DNA of 22,928 bases from Calditrichota bacterium. GTDB lineage: Bacteria > Calditrichota > Calditrichia > Calditrichales > Calditrichaceae. Each line of letters opens with the position of its first letter. Positions within the stretch are counted from its first letter, which is position 1. The position numbers and the translations under genes are program-made. Location of the stretch: the NCBI GenBank assembly GCA_024278715.1, contig JAJRSN010000045.1, forward strand, positions 1-22,928. Reading direction: 5' to 3'. Under the pieces are notes generated by a model that was given only the letters and a program-made list of their open reading frames with translations, was not told where the DNA came from and did not search any database. Shown here piece by piece: positions 7,673 to 16,052 of this stretch.

Positions 7673-8824
7673 ATGGAACACGTGAAACGGAATCCCATGT
7701 ACCGGTATCTGGTAGTGCTTACCGTTGCATCCACTTTTGGTTTGCAAACCTGGCGCACCCTTTTTAACAATTTTGCCGTAGAGACCGCCCATTTAACCGG
7801 CAACCATATCGGCGTTATTCAGGGCGTTCGAGAAATTCCCGGTTTTTTAGCACTGTTGGCTATTTTTCTGCTGCATGTCATTGCCGAACATAAACTTTCC
7901 GCGCTTTCCATTCTGATTCTCGGAATAGGCGTCGGTATGACCGGATTTTTGCCTTCTTATTCCGGATTGATTCTTACCACTTTAATTATGAGCTTTGGTT
8001 TTCATTATTACGAAACTACAAATCAATCCCTGACATTGCAGTATTTTGATCGGGACGCCTCTCCGTGGGTATTCGGAAAGATACGCAGTTTAGGCGCAGC
8101 TTCCAATATTTTTACCGGAATAGCCATTTTTTCATTGAGCTTTTTTCTGAATTATCAAAGTCTTTATTTAACGGGGGGAGTAGTAATAGTTCTTGTGGGA
8201 TTATGGGCATTTTTTCAAAATCCCGCGGATGCCGCCTTACCTCCGCAAAGGAAAAAGATGATAATCCGAAAAAAATATTGGCTGTATTACGCTTTAACGT
8301 TTTTAGCGGGCGCAAGACGTCAGATTTTTGTCGCATTTGCCGTTTTTCTCTTAGTCAAAAAATTTCAATTCTCCATTCGCGAGGTAACCTTTTTGTTCAT
8401 CGTTAACAATCTGATTAATTACTTCCTTAGTCCGCTGATCGGAAAAGCGATCATTCGTTTCGGCGAACGTAAAGTTTTATCGCTTGAATATTTTAGCCTT
8501 ATCTTCATCTTTTTGGCTTACGCATTTGTGCAAAGCCGTATTATAATCGCTTTTTTGTACATCTTTGACCACATCTTTTTCAATTTTGCAATCGCCATTC
8601 GCACCTATTTTCAAAAAATCGGCGACCCCAAAGACGTTGCGCCTTCCATGGCTTTCGGATTTACCGTTAATCATATTGCCGCGGTGGTCATCCCGGTAAT
8701 CGGAGGTCTGTTGTGGATGATCGATTACAAAATTCCGTTCATTTTCGGCGCGGTTATCTCAGTTCTGTCGCTTCTTTTAATCCAGTTGATACGAATTCCC
8801 GAAAAAACGGCGGCGTCAAAATGA
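7673..8824 (+). CDS. Major facilitator superfamily transporter
   Basis: 383 aa, almost entirely hydrophobic helices in two bundles of about six, split by a charged loop (about 193-207, QRKKMIIRKK). Typical MFS length. The segment GARRQIFVAFAVFLLV (about 215-230) and the loop IRFGERK (about 262-268) fit MFS half-repeats. The substrate cannot be assigned. The start lacks a strong ribosome site (GGAAAG about 8 nt upstream) but the first helix follows at once. It is a single gene, followed by about 240 bp of AT-rich DNA before the protease gene. Confidence 0.85.
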   Translation: MEHVKRNPMYRYLVVLTVASTFGLQTWRTLFNNFAVETAHLTGNHIGVIQGVREIPGFLALLAIFLLHVIAEHKLSALSILILGIGVGMTGFLPSYSGLILTTLIMSFGFHYYETTNQSLTLQYFDRDASPWVFGKIRSLGAASNIFTGIAIFSLSFFLNYQSLYLTGGVVIVLVGLWAFFQNPADAALPPQRKKMIIRKKYWLYYALTFLAGARRQIFVAFAVFLLVKKFQFSIREVTFLFIVNNLINYFLSPLIGKAIIRFGERKVLSLEYFSLIFIFLAYAFVQSRIIIAFLYIFDHIFFNFAIAIRTYFQKIGDPKDVAPSMAFGFTVNHIAAVVIPVIGGLLWMIDYKIPFIFGAVISVLSLLLIQLIRIPEKTAASK

Positions 8825-9064
8825 TTCAAATTTTATTTATTTTGAAGGATAAACCGAAAACAATTAAAGAAATACATAAATTTAATCGAACATAAAATGA
8901 TTAATCACGAAACTTTTTATTAACTCAGGATTTAAATTACTAATTTGCGCGAAATAAATTTTTATGTTAAGAAAATTTTTACTAATAAAATTTCGTTTCC
9001 TATCTTACAAACGATAGATACAATTGGTGATTAATAATTACCCAAAAAAAGAATGGAAAGATAC

Positions 9065-11050
9065 ATGAAGAAATTATTAACCATATCTTTGTTGATTGTT
9101 TTTACCAGTCTGTCTGCATTCACATTATTCGCGGTCGATAAATCCGACAACAGCGGCGAAATTCCGGTATTTGAGCCTTTGCCCATTCACCCGCGGATAG
9201 AACAGGCTATCGCTTTCTTTTTACCGAAAATGCACTACAAACATCAACAAGTTGACGATGAACTTTCCATGCAAATGCTGGATTTTTACTTAGAAATGCT
9301 CGATAATCAGCATTTGTATTTTTTAAAATCGGATATTGATGAATTTGAACAATATCGCTACACGCTTGATGACGCCCTGAGAAACGGCGATTTGCGCGCC
9401 GCTTATTCCATATTCAATCGCTTTATACAGCGTTTTGAGGAGCGGATGGCTTATGTGAAATCGTGTTTAAAAACGCCCTTTGATTTTGAGAAAAAAGATT
9501 ATTATCAACTGGACAGAAAGAATGCGCCGTGGGTAAAAACTTCCGCCGAATTGGACAGCATTTGGAAAAAGCGTTTAAAAAACGAAGCGCTTTCGTTAAA
9601 ACTGACCGGTAAAAAATGGAATGATATTGTTAAACGGCTGCAAAAGCGTTATACCAATATGGAAAAACAAATGAAAAAGACGCAGAGCGAAGATGTTTTT
9701 CAAATTTACATGAACGCCTTCGCCCAAACGTTTGATCCGCACACCAATTACATGTCTCCCAAAACCAGCGACGACTTTAAGATCAGGATGAGCCTTTCTC
9801 TTGAAGGCATCGGTGCGTCGCTGCGTACTGAAGACGATTACACAAAAGTGGTGGAAATTATCCCCGGAGGTCCCGCAGATCGCAGCGGTCTTTTGCATCC
9901 CAACGATCGTATTGTGGCTGTGGGACAGGGCAAAGACGGAGAATTAGTGGATATAATCGGCTGGCGCATCGATGATGTGGTGCAGTTAATTCGCGGACCA
10001 AAAGGCACCACAGTTCGGCTTCAAATCATTCCCGCCGACGCTTCGCTTTCGGACCCGCCCAAAACCATCACTCTGGTACGTGATAAAATTAAGCTTTCGG
10101 ACAGGGCGGCAAAGAGCGATACTTTGGAAATTGAGCACAACGGTAAAAAGTATCGCTTTGGCGTAATCAATATTCCGGATTTTTATCTTGATTACGAGGC
10201 TATGCGCAAGGGGCAAAAAGACTATGCCAGCACTTCCCGCGACGTTGAGCGATTGTTAAAGCAACTTCAGGGCGCGAATGTGGACGGAATTATTATCGAC
10301 CTGCGAAGAAACGGCGGCGGTTTTCTCTCCGAAGCCGTTGATCTGACGGGTCTGTTCATCAAAGAGGGTCCCGTTGTGCAGGTTCGCGACAGTCGGGGGA
10401 GAGTAAAGGTCGAACGCGACACCGATAAAAAACTGGTTTACGACGGACCGTTAGCCGTGTTAGTTGACCGTTTCAGCGCTTCGGCTTCGGAAATTTTCGC
10501 CGCAGCCATTCAGGATTACAACCGCGGAATTATTGTAGGCACTCAAACATTCGGTAAGGGAACGGTGCAAAACATCATGCCCCTCTCCAGAATGTTTCCC
10601 TATTCAAAGGATAAATTAGGTCAGATCAAATTTACCGTGGCAAAATTTTATCGTATAACGGGAGCCAGCACCCAAAATATCGGCGTTCTTCCGGATATCA
10701 CCATTCCTTCGCGATTTGACGTTATGGAGGTCGGCGAAAGCAGCGAAAAAAACGCTTTATTGTGGGACGAAATCGATCCCGTTTCTTTTAAACCGTTTAA
10801 TACCGAGCTGGATAAGTTAATTCCCAGATTAGCCAGACAACACGAAGCGCGGGTTCAGAATAGTCGGGAATTTAAGTTGTTGATGAAAGAGATCGAACAA
10901 TTGAAAAAGGACAGAGAAAAAAACAAGGTCTCTTTGAATCTTGAAGAACGAAAAAAATTGCGTGAAGAACGCGAAGCGCGGAAAAAGCAGCTCGATGAAA
11001 TCCATAAAAAAACCGGTCACAATAAAAATGAAGATTTTTACATGCTTTAA
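9065..11050 (+). CDS. prc: Carboxy-terminal processing peptidase, Prc/Tsp type (S41A)
   Basis: About 661 aa, close to E. coli Prc. Periplasmic serine protease that trims or degrades proteins from the C-terminus. A signal peptide comes first, then an N-terminal helical domain (FLPKMHYKH, DPHTNYMSP), a PDZ domain (about 245-330, with EGIGASL and GPADRSGL), and the S41 core with DLRRNGGG. The catalytic Ser lies in DRFSASASEIF (Ser473) and Lys in FGKGTVQ (Lys498), 25 residues apart as in Prc. The C-terminus is highly charged (Lys/Glu-rich, about 605-655), as in the Prc C-terminal domain. I prefer the ATG at 9065 (MKKLL, with GGAAAG upstream). The ATG at 9053 would add four residues. Monocistronic as far as seen. 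Confidence 0.92.
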   Translation: MKKLLTISLLIVFTSLSAFTLFAVDKSDNSGEIPVFEPLPIHPRIEQAIAFFLPKMHYKHQQVDDELSMQMLDFYLEMLDNQHLYFLKSDIDEFEQYRYTLDDALRNGDLRAAYSIFNRFIQRFEERMAYVKSCLKTPFDFEKKDYYQLDRKNAPWVKTSAELDSIWKKRLKNEALSLKLTGKKWNDIVKRLQKRYTNMEKQMKKTQSEDVFQIYMNAFAQTFDPHTNYMSPKTSDDFKIRMSLSLEGIGASLRTEDDYTKVVEIIPGGPADRSGLLHPNDRIVAVGQGKDGELVDIIGWRIDDVVQLIRGPKGTTVRLQIIPADASLSDPPKTITLVRDKIKLSDRAAKSDTLEIEHNGKKYRFGVINIPDFYLDYEAMRKGQKDYASTSRDVERLLKQLQGANVDGIIIDLRRNGGGFLSEAVDLTGLFIKEGPVVQVRDSRGRVKVERDTDKKLVYDGPLAVLVDRFSASASEIFAAAIQDYNRGIIVGTQTFGKGTVQNIMPLSRMFPYSKDKLGQIKFTVAKFYRITGASTQNIGVLPDITIPSRFDVMEVGESSEKNALLWDEIDPVSFKPFNTELDKLIPRLARQHEARVQNSREFKLLMKEIEQLKKDREKNKVSLNLEERKKLREEREARKKQLDEIHKKTGHNKNEDFYML

Positions 11051-11183
11051 ACGGCGCACATTTTAAGCGACTATATCACGCTTACTCATTAGTGGTTATT
11101 GGTTAAGGGTATAAGGGTGTAAGCGTTAAGTGGGTGTTACTCGTCACTTGTCACGATTTTTCATTCGGTCATTCGAATTTGTT

Positions 11184-11217
11184 TCGGATTTCGATATTCG
11201 AATTTCGGATTTACGAT
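11184..11217 (+). repeat. Dispersed repeat shared with 22798-22833
   Basis: TCGGATTTCGATATTC (11184-11199) recurs exactly at 22798-22813. In both places a similar downstream segment ends in TTTACGAT or TTTTACGAT. A non-coding, dispersed family is the simplest reading. Confidence 0.55.
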
Positions 11218-11271
11218 CGAGGTTTAGCATTTTAACGGTTAGATTGTTAAGAGACAAAGATTGCCGTTTAC

Positions 11272-11320
11272 TTGCAACTTGGAACCCGCAACCTGCAACT
11301 GTCACTTGTTCCTTGTTACG
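11272..11320 (+). repeat. Degenerate heptanucleotide array
   Basis: Successive 7-bp units such as TTGCAAC, TTGGAAC, CCGCAAC and CTGCAAC, with one 6-bp slip near 11300-11305. Same consensus as the array at 11678-11733. Confidence 0.6.
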
Positions 11321-11371
11321 CTTTTTCACCCTTGCCCTTAAGGGCAGAAAATAAGGGAGGGGTTACTTGTT

Positions 11372-11418
11372 CCCAGCAATAAATTGCTGGGCTACTATCA
11401 TTCAATTCCTACGGAATT
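11372..11418. repeat. Paired palindromes, dispersed intergenic repeat
   Basis: CCCAGCAAT-AA-ATTGCTGGG (11372-11391) is a perfect 9-bp stem. A second palindrome, AATTCC-TAC-GGAATT (11404-11418), follows 12 bp later. Composite palindromes of this look recur in FCB-group intergenic DNA (from memory, not checked). Confidence 0.55.
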
Positions 11419-11461
11419 AATAATTAATAGTATTTGAATTCACACTCTAAAAACCACGTTC

Positions 11462-11548
11462 TGTCATTTCGATCCCGCCAATGAGGGAGAGAAATCTTTT
11501 AACTACAATAAACAAAGATTTCTCTTCGCTGCGTTCATCGAAATGACA
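11462..11548. repeat. 87-bp imperfect inverted repeat, MITE-like
   Basis: TGTCATTTCGAT (11462-11473) pairs with ATCGAAATGACA (11537-11548). Inside it, AGAGAAATCTTT (11488-11499) pairs with AAAGATTTCTCT (11514-11525). The transcript would fold into a long hairpin. It resembles a palindromic repeat common between genes in Bacteroidota and relatives (recollection). It could also end transcription from both convergent neighbours. Confidence 0.65.
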
Positions 11549-11677
11549 GTAACCTCGCTTTTTCGCCAATTCGTTAAGCGTTAAGGGTGTAAGCGTTAAG
11601 CGGATGAGAAATACTGGTTAATGGTCACTTGTCACTTTTAGCTTTAATCTTGAAAGGACCTTACTCTTTAATCTTAA

Positions 11678-11733
11678 TTGCAACCTGGAACTTGCAACTT
11701 GTAACTCGTCACTTGTCACGCATTACGCGTTAC
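11678..11733 (+). repeat. Degenerate heptanucleotide array overlapping the 3' end of ogt
   Basis: Eight 7-bp units, all ending in AC: from TTGCAAC and CTGGAAC through TTGTCAC to GCATTAC and GCGTTAC. The last units lie inside the ogt reading frame and supply its stop codon. Confidence 0.65.
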
Positions 11734-12211
11734 GCCTTTGTCTCTTTTTCTCATGATTCAGCAGCCATTCTTTGCGCCACAAACCCGAGCTGTAGCCGAT
11801 TAATTTGCCGTCGGCGCCAATAACCCGATGACAGGGGATGATGATCGGGATGGGATTGCGCCCGTTGGCTAAACCGACGGCGCGCATCGCTTTGGGCTTG
11901 CCGATCATTTCGGCAATATTTTTGTAACTTGCCGTTTCGCCAAAAGGAATTTTCAACAACGCCTGCCATACTCTTTGCTGAAACTCGGTGCCCTCGGGTT
12001 TTAGAGGCAAATCAAATCCGCTGCGCCGCCCTTCAAAATATTCCTTTAATTGTTTTTCGGTCTCTTTCAACACCTCATTCCGAGAGTTTTCCGCGTCGGG
12101 TTCTTCGACAAAATTAAGGGCATACAAATAATCCGCATCGGCAACCATCTCAAGCCAGCCGACAGGCGAATTTAAATATCCTGACGCCCGCTTCATCTTA
12201 TTTTCCGCCAT
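11723..12211 (-). CDS. ogt: Methylated-DNA-protein-cysteine S-methyltransferase
   Basis: 162 aa, typical Ogt length. It repairs O6-alkylguanine by irreversible transfer of the alkyl group to a cysteine. Seen: the N-terminal ribonuclease-like domain (1-70), GTEFQQRVWQALLKIPFGET (74-93), the arginine finger Arg110, Asn119, the active site PCHRV with Cys127, and the closing LLNHE (150-154). All key residues are present. The frame starts 14 bp inside the response-regulator gene. An ATG at 12196, just after that gene's stop and better placed behind GGCGG, is a plausible alternative start (157 aa). The last residues (RRNA) and the stop are encoded by the heptamer array, so the C-terminus has been set by repeat DNA. 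It is third in an overlapping kinase-regulator-ogt unit. Confidence 0.92.
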   Translation of the reverse strand: MAENKMKRASGYLNSPVGWLEMVADADYLYALNFVEEPDAENSRNEVLKETEKQLKEYFEGRRSGFDLPLKPEGTEFQQRVWQALLKIPFGETASYKNIAEMIGKPKAMRAVGLANGRNPIPIIIPCHRVIGADGKLIGYSSGLWRKEWLLNHEKKRQRRNA

Positions 12212-12671
12212 TTTTCAATTCATCCCGATTTAAATATTCCTCAAATTCCCGATACGGCGTATCTGTTTCCAAAACATATCTTGTGATCAATTTTTTTACC
12301 GCATTTAAAAATTCTTCCTGTACCCAGGGCTTTTCGATGTACATGTCAATTTCGGCTTCGTTAATGGCTTTTATGGTTTCCTGATGAGTAGCCAGACCGG
12401 TTAACAACATTTTTTTTGTGTGCTTGAATTGCGGCTCCCGATTCAAACGGATGAAAAAGTCAATGCCGTTCTCGCCGGGCATAATATGATCGCAAATTAT
12501 CAGCGCCACCGGTTTGTTTTCATTTTGCAATTCTTCAATAACTTCGCTCGCTTCCGCGGCAGATTCGCAAACGGAAAGACCGAAGGCTTCGGTTAACGGT
12601 TCAATATCTTTTTTTACAGCCGCCAGAACTTCGCGCTGATCGTCCACACAAATAATTTGAAGCTTATTCAT
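12198..12671 (-). CDS. Single-domain response regulator (CheY-like receiver)
   Basis: 157 aa, one receiver domain and no DNA-binding domain. Acidic pair Asp-Asp in ICVDDQ, phospho-acceptor Asp in ICDHIMPG (about residue 61), Thr in LLTG (about 91) and Lys in EKPW (about 114) are all present. A C-terminal tail of about 30 residues follows the receiver. The start: GGAGGT sits only 2 nt before the first ATG (12674) and 5 nt before the second (12671), so the second is preferred. It overlaps the end of the kinase gene, indicating translational coupling, and the pair should be cognate. Output is probably through protein contact or phosphorelay. Confidence 0.88.
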   Translation of the reverse strand: MNKLQIICVDDQREVLAAVKKDIEPLTEAFGLSVCESAAEASEVIEELQNENKPVALIICDHIMPGENGIDFFIRLNREPQFKHTKKMLLTGLATHQETIKAINEAEIDMYIEKPWVQEEFLNAVKKLITRYVLETDTPYREFEEYLNRDELKNGGK

Positions 12672-14022
12672 CATTACCTCCGATTGGTATTCTCACTTTA
12701 AATTTTGTTCCCTTGTTTGAGCTTTTCACATCGATTGTTCCCTGATACTCGGAAACAATACGCTGAACAATGGTCAGTCCCAGTCCGAGACCAAACGACA
12801 ATCCATCCACCTTGGTTGTAACATTAGGCTGAAAAATCTGCGGGAGAATTTCCTTCGGAATGCCCGGACCGTTATCTTCTACCGAAACGACTATCCAATT
12901 TTTTTGCTTTTTGGATTGAATTAAAATACGCCCGTCCGGTTTATCCGAGGATTTTAACGCCTCACTGGCGTTTTGAATTAAATTCATCCATAATTGAACC
13001 AGCTCGCCCATGTTTCCGTAAATTGAAGGTAAGGGCGAAAGCCGGAGATTCACCTGTACATCCCTTAAACGATGCCTTAATAAAGTCAGCGCATTGCGAA
13101 TGCTCTCATTAACATCCATACCGGCGTAACGCTCGTTATGTTTAGCTCCAAGCGTTTTAATGGAACGCATCACATGGCTTGTTTGATCGGCGGCGACCAA
13201 TAAATCATGAAAGGTAGCGCCGAGTTCCCAGTAACGGTACAATTCCTCGGGTACGTATTGCAATTTTCCGTCGTCCGAAAAAATCAGATCGTCCGGAAGA
13301 CCGGTTTGAGCGATCAATTCCGCCTGGCGCAAAGAAAGACCATGGTTCTGAATTAATTCTTTTTTTCGCAAACGCACTTCTCTGCTTGAAAAAAACCGAC
13401 CCTTATTTAAACCGATTTCAAAAATCGGAAACATAACCGGGTCCGAACAAAGAAGATTCATTTGTTCCACCATCCAGCCTGTATTTCGGCTGATTACAGC
13501 CACCGCGTTATTTAACTCGTGCGCGATTCCGGCGGCTAACTGCCCCAATGACGCCATCCGCTGCTGATCCAAAAGTTTTTTTAAAGTATTCGCTCTTTCG
13601 ACGCTTAATTGCTGAAGTTCCTGCTGGCGGCGCATTAAATCGGCAATCACAATGGGCATGAATTGCTGTTCAAACGAATACTCGCCGTTTTTGGGAATAA
13701 TCTGCTGGTGGCTGTCAATATATGCCAGCTCACAATCGATTTCCGCTTCTACCGTGGCGACGCTGGTAAAAGTACGGGAAAAGAAGCTGTAAATTCCCAC
13801 AAACGCATTTTCTGCTGCCTGAAGAATTTCCACACGATTCCCGTCTTCATCGATCATGTAACCGATCAGCCGTCCTTTGCGAACAAGATAAAGCCGGTTG
13901 TTGTAGTGCCCCTGACGCAGAAGCACGCTACCTTGGCTCAATCGTATCCATCGACGCGGATCGGAAAAATAGGCTTTGACTAACCAATTAAAGTGCGAAT
14001 CATCGTTCGTGAATGTTTTCAT
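12664..14022 (-). CDS. Soluble sensor histidine kinase with N-terminal cyclic-nucleotide-binding-type domain
   Basis: 452 aa, no membrane segment, so cytoplasmic. Residues about 20-125 form a CRP-like cNMP-binding beta-roll (GSVLLRQGHYNNRLYLVRKGRL). The H box is LAAGIAHELNN with His168. About 100 residues separate it from the second DHp helix (SHVMRSIKTLG, 282-292), a long insertion also remembered from other cNMP-domain kinases. The ATPase has an N box (NLIQNASEAL, Asn347/Asn351), DNGPGIP (383-389) and GLGLGL (411-416). All catalytic residues are present. The ligand is not predictable; the phosphate-binding cassette of true cAMP binders is not obvious. The start is supported by AAAGGTGA. It heads the kinase-regulator-ogt unit. 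Confidence 0.9.
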   Translation of the reverse strand: MKTFTNDDSHFNWLVKAYFSDPRRWIRLSQGSVLLRQGHYNNRLYLVRKGRLIGYMIDEDGNRVEILQAAENAFVGIYSFFSRTFTSVATVEAEIDCELAYIDSHQQIIPKNGEYSFEQQFMPIVIADLMRRQQELQQLSVERANTLKKLLDQQRMASLGQLAAGIAHELNNAVAVISRNTGWMVEQMNLLCSDPVMFPIFEIGLNKGRFFSSREVRLRKKELIQNHGLSLRQAELIAQTGLPDDLIFSDDGKLQYVPEELYRYWELGATFHDLLVAADQTSHVMRSIKTLGAKHNERYAGMDVNESIRNALTLLRHRLRDVQVNLRLSPLPSIYGNMGELVQLWMNLIQNASEALKSSDKPDGRILIQSKKQKNWIVVSVEDNGPGIPKEILPQIFQPNVTTKVDGLSFGLGLGLTIVQRIVSEYQGTIDVKSSNKGTKFKVRIPIGGNDE

Positions 14023-14248
14023 TTCACCTTTTATTCCATTCTATTAACGATTGAATTTACGAAGAATCTAAATCGGTTACAAGGAAAGACCGTAATGCGT
14101 ACGGCTAAGTTCAGGCGTGCAACCGTTGAACGGCTGAATCGTTTAAAATGGCGATTGAACGAACGGGTTCATTTTACAGCGATTTGTAAAAACGTAATTT
14201 TGCCAATTTTTTAATCATTAAATATCCGGAAATTAATAGTCCGAGAAT

Positions 14249-16030
14249 TTACTCTAACACCGGCAGAGGTTGATCTTTGTATTGCAACTGATAGAGATGG
14301 TAATAAATGCCTTTTTGTTTCAACAGTTCCTGATGATTTCCCGTTTCACGCAAATGCCCTTTATGAAAAACAAGAATGCGATCCACGTTTTGAATAGTCG
14401 ATAGTCTGTGGGCGATGATTATGGCGGTGCGATCGGTCATAAGCCGCTGAACCGCTTTTTGGATCAAAATTTCCGTTTCGGTATCCACATTGGAGGTCGC
14501 CTCATCCAAAATTAAAATCCGCGGATCTACAACCAGAGCGCGGGCAAAAGAGAGCAACTGCCGTTCCCCCATCGAAAGAATGGTCCCGCGCTCGTTTAAA
14601 ACGGTATGGTACCCGTTGGGCAAGCGTTCGATAAAAGCATGCGCATTGACTTTTTTACAGGCTTCAACAACCTGCGCTTCACTGACGGAGGTATCGTTTA
14701 AACGGACATTTTCCAGAATGCTTCCCGAAAAAAGAAACACATCCTGCAGTACAACCGCCATACTGCGCCGCAAGCGGTCCAAATCCCATTTTTTGATTTC
14801 GATCCCGTCGATAAAAATTTTGCCTTTTTGAATATCGTAATGTCTTGCCAACAAATTGATCAGGCTGGTTTTGCCCGCGCCGGTGTGCCCCACAATGGCA
14901 ACTTTTTCGCCGGGTTCTATCTTAAAACTGATGTCCTTCAAAACCCAGTCCGGCGGATTGTAAGCAAACCAGACGTCACAAAATTCAATTTTTCCGCGGA
15001 TTATCGGAACCGAGCGGGCGTCAGGAGGATTGGCGATGTCAACCGGAGTATCCAATAATTTAAAAATGCGTTCCGATGAAGCCATGGCGCTTTGCAATAC
15101 ATTGAATTTTTCCGAAAGGTCGCTGATGGGCATAAAGAACATTTGCGCATATTGGATAAAGGCTACCAACGCGCCGTAAGTGGTTAATCCTTCGCTTTTT
15201 AAAATGCCGCCCTGCCATAGAACAATACCCAGAGCAACGGCGCCGATCAATTCTACCGCGGGATAAAAAATGGCGTAATAAAAAATCATTTTCAGGTAAG
15301 AGTGCGTATGCTGCCAATTAATATCCTTAAATATTTCATAATTTTTTTCCTGACGATTAAATACCTGTACAACAGACATTCCCGTAATATTTTCCTGAAC
15401 ATAGGTATTAATCTGCGCCAGCCATTTGCGGACATTGCGGAAGGCGGTGCGAACTTTCTTCTTAAAAACCATTGTAATTAAAAACAAAAGCGGGATCACG
15501 GTAAACGTAAACAACGCCAGACGCCAGTTTATGCTTAGCATAATGATCACAATACCCGCCAAAAGAAAAATGTCGCCAAAAATACTGATCACCCCCTGCG
15601 TAAACACCTGATTTAATGCTTCCACGTCCGAGGTCACGCGGGTCATTAGACGTCCCACCGGATTGCGGTCGTAAAAGCGGAAAGAAAGTTTTTGCAGATG
15701 GGCGAAAATTTCGGAGCGCAAATCGTACATCACCCTTTGCCCGAAGTATTGTGTGATATACGCCTGCGCGTAGCTCACCGCAAAAGTAACCAACAACACG
15801 CCGATGTAAACTGCTACTAAAAGCTGCAATTTTCCCGAATTGTCGGTTTCAATATAATTATCAATGGCTAACTTCGTCAGGTAGGGTCCCGTAATACGTA
15901 AAAGCGATGCCATGATTACCATTAAAATTCCCGCCGCAACCAGGTGTTTATAGGGTAATCCGTATTTAAGCAGACGCTTTAAAAGTTTAGAGTCGTAAAT
16001 TTTTCCTTTTATTTCATCGTCTTGAATCAT
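14249..16030 (-). CDS. ABC exporter half-transporter (fused permease and ATPase)
   Basis: 593 aa, MsbA/LmrA-like type IV exporter. Six membrane helices lie in about 28-310, with coupling sequences SFRFYDRNPVGRLMTRVTSDV (about 116-136). The ATPase has Walker A GHTGAGKT (381-388), Q-loop VVLQD (426-430), signature LSMGE (485-489), Walker B ILILDE (505-510) and H-loop His541. The signature reads LSMGERQ rather than the usual LSGGQRQ, as in a subgroup of multidrug and lipid exporters. The substrate is unknown (drug or lipid). It follows the MacB-like permease by 22 bp and is probably the last gene of that unit. The Shine-Dalgarno is weak (GGAAAAACC). Confidence 0.92.
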   Translation of the reverse strand: MIQDDEIKGKIYDSKLLKRLLKYGLPYKHLVAAGILMVIMASLLRITGPYLTKLAIDNYIETDNSGKLQLLVAVYIGVLLVTFAVSYAQAYITQYFGQRVMYDLRSEIFAHLQKLSFRFYDRNPVGRLMTRVTSDVEALNQVFTQGVISIFGDIFLLAGIVIIMLSINWRLALFTFTVIPLLFLITMVFKKKVRTAFRNVRKWLAQINTYVQENITGMSVVQVFNRQEKNYEIFKDINWQHTHSYLKMIFYYAIFYPAVELIGAVALGIVLWQGGILKSEGLTTYGALVAFIQYAQMFFMPISDLSEKFNVLQSAMASSERIFKLLDTPVDIANPPDARSVPIIRGKIEFCDVWFAYNPPDWVLKDISFKIEPGEKVAIVGHTGAGKTSLINLLARHYDIQKGKIFIDGIEIKKWDLDRLRRSMAVVLQDVFLFSGSILENVRLNDTSVSEAQVVEACKKVNAHAFIERLPNGYHTVLNERGTILSMGERQLLSFARALVVDPRILILDEATSNVDTETEILIQKAVQRLMTDRTAIIIAHRLSTIQNVDRILVFHKGHLRETGNHQELLKQKGIYYHLYQLQYKDQPLPVLE

Positions 16031-16052
16031 TGGTTTTTCCGTTAGTAAAGAT

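Larger units (their letters stand above)
11112..11600 (+). repeat. Direct 19-bp repeat pair within the 11.05-11.72 kb repeat region
   Basis: TAAGGGTGTAAGCGTTAAG occurs at 11112-11130 and again at 11582-11600. Each copy is followed within about 40 bp by a CACTTGTCAC motif. The whole stretch 11051-11722 between the convergent prc and ogt genes carries no plausible gene; its short ORFs consist of repeat sequence. Confidence 0.65.

Noticed and set aside
8821..8895. 24-codon ORF overlapping the MFS stop by ATGA
   Set aside because: The overlap is suggestive, but there is no ribosome site, the product is very short and AT-driven, and nothing recognisable is seen.
11130..11354. ORFs on both strands in the prc-ogt interval
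   Set aside because: They are composed of intergenic repeat and heptamer sequence and have no ribosome sites.
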